Source of the DNA: Ardenticatenaceae bacterium
GTDB lineage: Bacteria; Chloroflexota; Anaerolineae; Promineifilales; Promineifilaceae
Length of the DNA: 64,000 nucleotides
Reading direction: 5' to 3'
NCBI GenBank assembly: GCA_020634435.1
Contig: JACKBS010000016.1
Span: forward strand, 62,001 to 126,000
The position numbers and the translations under genes are program-made. The notes beneath the pieces were generated by a model. It did no database searches. It was not told the DNA's origin and was given only the letters and a program-made list of their open reading frames with translations. Each line of letters begins with the position of its first letter. Position 1 is the stretch's first letter. Shown in pieces: positions 60,558 to 64,000 of the stretch.

Positions 60558-60905
60558 ATGAACCGTTGGCTAAAGCGTATTGGCTATCTGCTTTTTCTAC
60601 TTTTGTGGCTTGCCGTGATGTCCTTCCCAACGTTTGCCTTTTTTCTGGCAACCAAAGGAGAAGTGCAGCTAGGCGATGATCCACGCAGCCATGTTCGTTT
60701 TTTTATGGTTCAAGAAGAAACCTCAAGCGGGGTAGGTGTGGAGTGGGTTCGAGATGCAGCAAGGGTAGAAAACTGCACCCGAACCACGCTGCGCTATTTT
60801 CTGTGGGAAGGTCGTCAAGTTGGCCAGAACGTCAGTTTTTGCCAATGTTTTGACCCCACTACAGATGCCCCGCTGCCTGTAGAGGAGAGTATCTGCACCC
60901 CATGA
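60558..60905 (+). CDS. Small membrane-anchored or secreted protein, unknown
   Basis: 115 residues. N-terminal hydrophobic segment (about 8-30, YLLFLLLWLAVMSFPTFAFF), then a soluble domain outside the membrane with several cysteines (ENCTRTT, FCQCFD, ESICTP) that could form disulphides. No family recognised. It lies 11 bp after glgP and overlaps the OsmC gene by ATGA. Confidence 0.65.
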   Translation: MNRWLKRIGYLLFLLLWLAVMSFPTFAFFLATKGEVQLGDDPRSHVRFFMVQEETSSGVGVEWVRDAARVENCTRTTLRYFLWEGRQVGQNVSFCQCFDPTTDAPLPVEESICTP

Positions 60906-61339
60906 GTAACATTGCATTAAAGTGGACCGGCCAGGGCAGCCAAATGTTTGTTGGCCGGGATTCGTATGGTCATATTATTGTGTCAGGTTCCTGGCCGCAG
61001 AATGATGAAACCTGGCAAGAGTGGAAGGGCGTCAAGCCATCGGACTTACTACTGTTAAGCCTGGCTTCCTGCTCATCTTACGACGTTGTGCTTATTTTAA
61101 GTCGTCAACGCCAACAGCTTACCAATCTTTTTGTGAGTGTGGACGGCCAACAAGCCGCCGAGGCACCTTACCAGTTCACCGAAATTCATCAGCACTACAC
61201 CGTTGAGGGTGTGAATCTGGACCCTGAGAAAGTAGCGCGGGCTATCCAGCTTTCGGAAGAGAAGTATTGCTCGGTGGCGGCAACTATCCGCGGTGTGGCC
61301 AAGCTCACCCACAGTTTTGAGATTGTTACTGAGTCTTAG
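60902..61339 (+). CDS. OsmC-family peroxiredoxin-like protein
   Basis: 145 residues. The two redox cysteines are present: SLASCSSYDVVL (about 58) and SEEKYCSVAATI (about 122), as in OsmC/Ohr/YhfA proteins that reduce organic hydroperoxides. The order of motifs fits the YhfA-like subgroup. Translationally coupled to the upstream small secreted protein and followed by a terminator, so it closes the glgP operon. Confidence 0.9.
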   Translation: MSNIALKWTGQGSQMFVGRDSYGHIIVSGSWPQNDETWQEWKGVKPSDLLLLSLASCSSYDVVLILSRQRQQLTNLFVSVDGQQAAEAPYQFTEIHQHYTVEGVNLDPEKVARAIQLSEEKYCSVAATIRGVAKLTHSFEIVTES

Positions 61340-61382
61340 CCTACTCTTTTGACGGCGTGTTCTCTATTTTTGCGTGAAACAG

Positions 61383-61419
61383 AGTTCTCTGCACCTCGGT
61401 GCAGGGAACTTTTCTTTTT
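61383..61419 (+). terminator. Rho-independent terminator after the OsmC gene
   Basis: AGTTCTCTGCAC (61383-61394) pairs with GTGCAGGGAACT (61399-61410) with one G-U pair, followed by TTTCTTTTT. Confidence 0.8.
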
Positions 61420-61555
61420 AGAAGGCGCTGAACTCAATTTCACATAAGATGTCATTATAAGTTTAGATGTGATACAATGCTTTTGTGGAAAGTCAGGTCT
61501 TTTTGTTCAGCATTTGCTGAGTTAACAATTAGCTTATATCCAATTTTCAGAAAAC

Positions 61556-62128
61556 ATGAATTCAGTTTCAAACAAAACGCAATATCCTGTTAGCAGCAAT
61601 CCATCCAATTGGTCTGAACCCGCGTCAACAACGTTTGTGCCTACGGCCGTTCAACTCGAACGCGACCGTGCCCTCAAGCGGTTTAACCTGTGGGCTGTGT
61701 ATGTGCCGTTGGGCGTGGTGGTAACGGCCGTTCTGGCCCTGCTCATCTACCTGCTTATCATTGCCATTTGGCCGCCGTACGAAGACACCCGCATGTTCCT
61801 CTCTGGCATTGCCGACATCATCCTGATTCTGTTCATGCTACCGGTGGTGCTAATCTTTGGGCTGGTGGTAGCGGGCCTCATTGGCGGGGGCATTTATTGG
61901 CGAAAATCGCGCCAGGAATCGGATGCCCCAGAGCTGCAAAAGCAGTACGGCCGTTTGCGCCTGCTGCTCTGGAAAGTTGATCAAAAGCTAAGCGGCATAT
62001 ATCGCCAAATCGATCAGGTTATGCCCAAAATAGCCGGGCCAGTGATCCGGTACAACGCCACACTGGCCTACATCAACACCTGGCTCGATCACCTGAAAAA
62101 TCAATTTAAACGACACGAAGCGGAGTAA
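61556..62128 (+). CDS. Two-helix membrane protein of unknown function
   Basis: 190 residues. A polar Ser/Asn-rich N-terminus, two membrane helices (about 47-71 and 84-112), a basic turn (WRKSRQES), then an amphipathic C-terminal helix (LWKVDQKLSGIYRQIDQVMP). No family recognised. The next gene starts 4 bp later. Confidence 0.65.
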   Translation: MNSVSNKTQYPVSSNPSNWSEPASTTFVPTAVQLERDRALKRFNLWAVYVPLGVVVTAVLALLIYLLIIAIWPPYEDTRMFLSGIADIILILFMLPVVLIFGLVVAGLIGGGIYWRKSRQESDAPELQKQYGRLRLLLWKVDQKLSGIYRQIDQVMPKIAGPVIRYNATLAYINTWLDHLKNQFKRHEAE

Positions 62129-62132
62129 ATTT

Positions 62133-62351
62133 ATGGCTCAACAACTAGATTCAAAGTGGAAAACAAACATTATGATTGTCGGCACCATTGGTGGTGCTTT
62201 GATTGGGGCGGGCACGGCATACCTGCTGGCTCGCTCAGCTGAAAGTAATCGGGGCGGACCGCCAGAAATCTCTACCAAAGACCTGCTCAGCACGGGCATC
62301 GCCATCATCGGGGTTATTCGCGGTATCGCCGCTTTGGGAGACGGTAAATAG
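62133..62351 (+). CDS. Small two-helix membrane protein of unknown function
   Basis: 72 residues: two short hydrophobic glycine-rich segments (IMIVGTIGGALIGAGTAYLL and TGIAIIGVIRGIAAL) separated by a polar loop (ESNRGGPPEIST). Ribosome site GGAG 8 nt upstream. Coupled to the preceding membrane protein; the two may form a small membrane complex. Confidence 0.65.
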   Translation: MAQQLDSKWKTNIMIVGTIGGALIGAGTAYLLARSAESNRGGPPEISTKDLLSTGIAIIGVIRGIAALGDGK

Positions 62352-62437
62352 AATTCTCATCGGACTCGCCCATTTGGTAGGCGAGTCCGGTCCAGCTCAT
62401 TCCACCGGCAGCACAGCACACCAGCTTTCGATACCCT

Positions 62438-64000
62438 ATGAGTAATTTTGACAGGCTCCATGAGGGCACCTTCCCTGAAGAGACCATCCTGACAGGTGAA
62501 GCCAGGGCAGCCGCTCTTCGCCCCGCCCTCACGCCGGTTGAATTTCCGCAATCCCTGCCTATTCTGCCACTAAGAGGACTGGTTGTTTATCCGCATACGG
62601 CCGTTCCCCTCAACGTTGGGCAGCCCCGCTCCATTCGCTTGCTCGAAAGCACTAATCCGCAAAATGGCCTCATCGGTCTGTGCGCCAGCCACGACAAAGA
62701 CCGTGCCACCCCTGGCCCCGACGAGATTTACCGCGTTGGCACCATCGGCTCAGTTCATCGTCAGCTGCGCCGCAAAGATGGCACCATCCGCATGTTGGTC
62801 AACGGCCTACAGCGCTTTCGCATCAAAGAGTTCATCGCCACCGATCCATTTTTGGTCGCCGAAATTGAACCATTTCCCGAAGACGTATCGGCCAACACGC
62901 AAAGCGTCGCCATGTCCCGCAATCTGGTGGACATGTTCTTGCGGCTGGCCGAATATGTCCCCAGCATTCCCGGCGATTTGCTCGCTTCTAGCCTGAACAT
63001 GGAAAATCCGCTACAGCTGGTCTACACCGTAGCCACGTACCTTCAGCTGGAACTCAATGAGGCGCAGCAGTTTTTAGAGTTCAATGCCCTCACCGAAAAG
63101 CTGGCCTGGCTGGTGCGCCACATCGGCCAGGAGACAGAGATCATGGAGATGGGGCAGCGCATCCGTTCCGAGGCCGTGGGGCAGATGGAGCAGGCGCAGC
63201 GCGAATACTTTTTGCGCGAACAGCTCAAGGCGATTCAGCGTGAATTGGGCGAGGCCGACGAGCGGGAAATGGAAGCCAGAACGTTCCGCGAAAAAATCGA
63301 AGCGGCTAACATGCCCGTCGAGGCCCGCCAGGAAGCGGAACGTGAACTCAGCCGATTGACCCGGCTGCCGGTTGCCGCGGCGGAGTACGGCGTGGTGCGC
63401 ACTTACCTGGAATGGCTGGTGAATCTGCCCTGGGACGTCTCCACCACCGATAATCTGGACCTGGCCCACGCTCGTGCCGTGCTGGATGAAGATCATCACG
63501 GACTGGATGAGGTGAAGGAGCGGATTGTTGAATTTTTGGCGGTGCGGCGGCTGCGGCAGGGGCGCATGGTAGATGGTAAATGGAATGAAACGGCCGTTTC
63601 CACATCTCCCACCTCCGATCGCCACGGCGCAATTCTTTGCTTTGTTGGCCCACCCGGCGTTGGCAAAACTTCGCTCGGTCGCTCCATTGCCCGCGCGATG
63701 GGCCGCCAGTTTGCCCGCATCTCCCTGGGCGGCATGCGCGACGAGGCCGAAATTCGTGGCCACCGCCGCACCTACATTGGTGCGCTACCCGGCCGCATCA
63801 TGCAAACGCTGCGCCGCTGTGGCAGCAAAAATCCCGTGGTCATTTTGGATGAGATCGACAAGCTCGGCGCTGATTTTCGCGGCGATCCGGCCTCAGCCTT
63901 GCTGGAGGTGCTGGACCCAGAGCAAAACAACACCTTCCGCGACCATTACCTGGATGTTCCATTTGATCTGTCCTGCGTGATGTTTATCACCACGGCCAAC
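62438..64000 (+). CDS. lon: ATP-dependent protease Lon (C-terminus cut by window edge)
   Basis: About 521 residues visible. The N-terminal LON substrate-binding domain begins at about residue 43 (LPILPLRGLVVYPHTAVPLN), then a helical linker (EYFLREQLKAIQRELGE), then the AAA module with Walker A GPPGVGKTS, SLGGMRDEAEIRGHRRTYIG and Walker B VVILDEIDK. The protease domain lies beyond base 64000. Before Walker A there is an insertion of about 20 residues (MVDGKWNETAVSTSPTSDRH) centred on an ACGGCCGT at 63590. A 40-residue extension precedes the LON domain. Confidence 0.93.
   Translation, partial: MSNFDRLHEGTFPEETILTGEARAAALRPALTPVEFPQSLPILPLRGLVVYPHTAVPLNVGQPRSIRLLESTNPQNGLIGLCASHDKDRATPGPDEIYRVGTIGSVHRQLRRKDGTIRMLVNGLQRFRIKEFIATDPFLVAEIEPFPEDVSANTQSVAMSRNLVDMFLRLAEYVPSIPGDLLASSLNMENPLQLVYTVATYLQLELNEAQQFLEFNALTEKLAWLVRHIGQETEIMEMGQRIRSEAVGQMEQAQREYFLREQLKAIQRELGEADEREMEARTFREKIEAANMPVEARQEAERELSRLTRLPVAAAEYGVVRTYLEWLVNLPWDVSTTDNLDLAHARAVLDEDHHGLDEVKERIVEFLAVRRLRQGRMVDGKWNETAVSTSPTSDRHGAILCFVGPPGVGKTSLGRSIARAMGRQFARISLGGMRDEAEIRGHRRTYIGALPGRIMQTLRRCGSKNPVVILDEIDKLGADFRGDPASALLEVLDPEQNNTFRDHYLDVPFDLSCVMFITTAN

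Larger units (their letters stand above)
1..64000. repeat. Highly iterated palindrome ACGGCCGT (about 100 copies)
   Basis: By-eye count of exact ACGGCCGT across the window is about 99; base composition predicts one or two. Examples: 453-460, 2009-2016, 10032-10039, 28562-28569, 39732-39739, 63590-63597. Most lie inside genes in all three frames (coding Thr-Ala-Val, x-Gly-Arg, or Arg-Pro), others between genes. One-base variants such as ACGGCCGA or GCGGCCGT are each roughly ten times rarer. It is often preceded by A and followed by T or A (AACGGCCGTT). Analogous in form to the HIP1 palindrome of cyanobacteria. Confidence 0.9.

Noticed and set aside
1..64000. ACGGCCGT as restriction-site artefact or uptake sequence
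   Set aside because: The contig has too many intact sites to be a cloning artefact. DNA-uptake sequences are not excluded, but no competence genes are in the window, so I report only the enrichment.
1..64000. tRNA or rRNA genes
   Set aside because: I looked for T-arm-like GGTTCRANNCC and conserved rRNA segments on both strands and found no convincing case; a dedicated search could still find one I missed.

Overview
The window reads as a chromosomal contig of an environmental bacterium, most likely a Chloroflexota member of the Anaerolineae/Caldilineae type. This is inferred from gene content: lipoproteins but no outer-membrane genes, a 1000-residue LuxR/MalT-type regulator, a DUF3160 lipoprotein, IPT/CARDB exporter proteins, a fused NuoCD, and a mycobacterial-type glycogen phosphorylase. 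Base composition is moderately GC-rich and coding density is high. I saw no rRNA, tRNA or CRISPR array. The most striking property is genome-scale: the palindrome ACGGCCGT occurs about 100 times (counted by eye) in 64 kb, in genes, between genes and in all reading frames, where roughly one or two copies are expected by chance.

Layout. 1-9614 (minus): an Opp-type ABC importer (lipoprotein binding protein, two permeases, two ATPases) followed by a ChbG/YdjC deacetylase and a GH2 beta-mannosidase that runs off the left edge. A divergent MalT-like regulator (9984-12986) shares an intergenic region with two inverted-repeat pairs. 13011-17416: a CapA-like protein and a DUF3160 lipoprotein. 18239-23557: an 11-PAS hybrid histidine kinase. 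23932-28027: a tandem universal stress protein, an isoprenylcysteine-methyltransferase-like protein and a LonB-like protease. 28792-34172: a YIP1 / ABC ATPase / IPT-CARDB / ABC permease operon interrupted by an AT-rich foreign-looking gene. 34290-37918: PcrA helicase and a methyltransferase, flanked by CGGTAAT-type intergenic repeats.

37968-40862 is a small accessory patch: a gene remnant, two YdeI/OmdA paralogues with an insertion sequence between them, and REP-like palindromes. 40866-45372: phosphoglucomutase, a GT4 glycosyltransferase and divergent MurJ. 45622-47715: RecA and an S1-domain protein, each behind a clear promoter. 47771-50849 (minus): ricT, HD hydrolase, a small protein and moeA. 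51122-55755 (minus): iscX, nuoB, nuoCD, nuoI and mrp, a compact complex I core plus Fe-S-assembly cluster. 55998-62351: a tRNA-queuosine-mannosyltransferase-like protein, an ATP-grasp enzyme, glycogen phosphorylase, an OsmC protein and small membrane proteins. A Lon protease runs off the right edge from 62438.

Themes: beta-mannoside uptake and breakdown; glycogen and sugar-phosphate metabolism (pgm, glgP); envelope biogenesis (murJ, GT4, ABC exporter); protein quality control (two Lon families, Usp, OsmC); and Fe-S/respiratory assembly. Several genes (pcrA, GT4, murJ) have a -10 hexamer exactly 6 nt before the ATG, which suggests leaderless transcripts.
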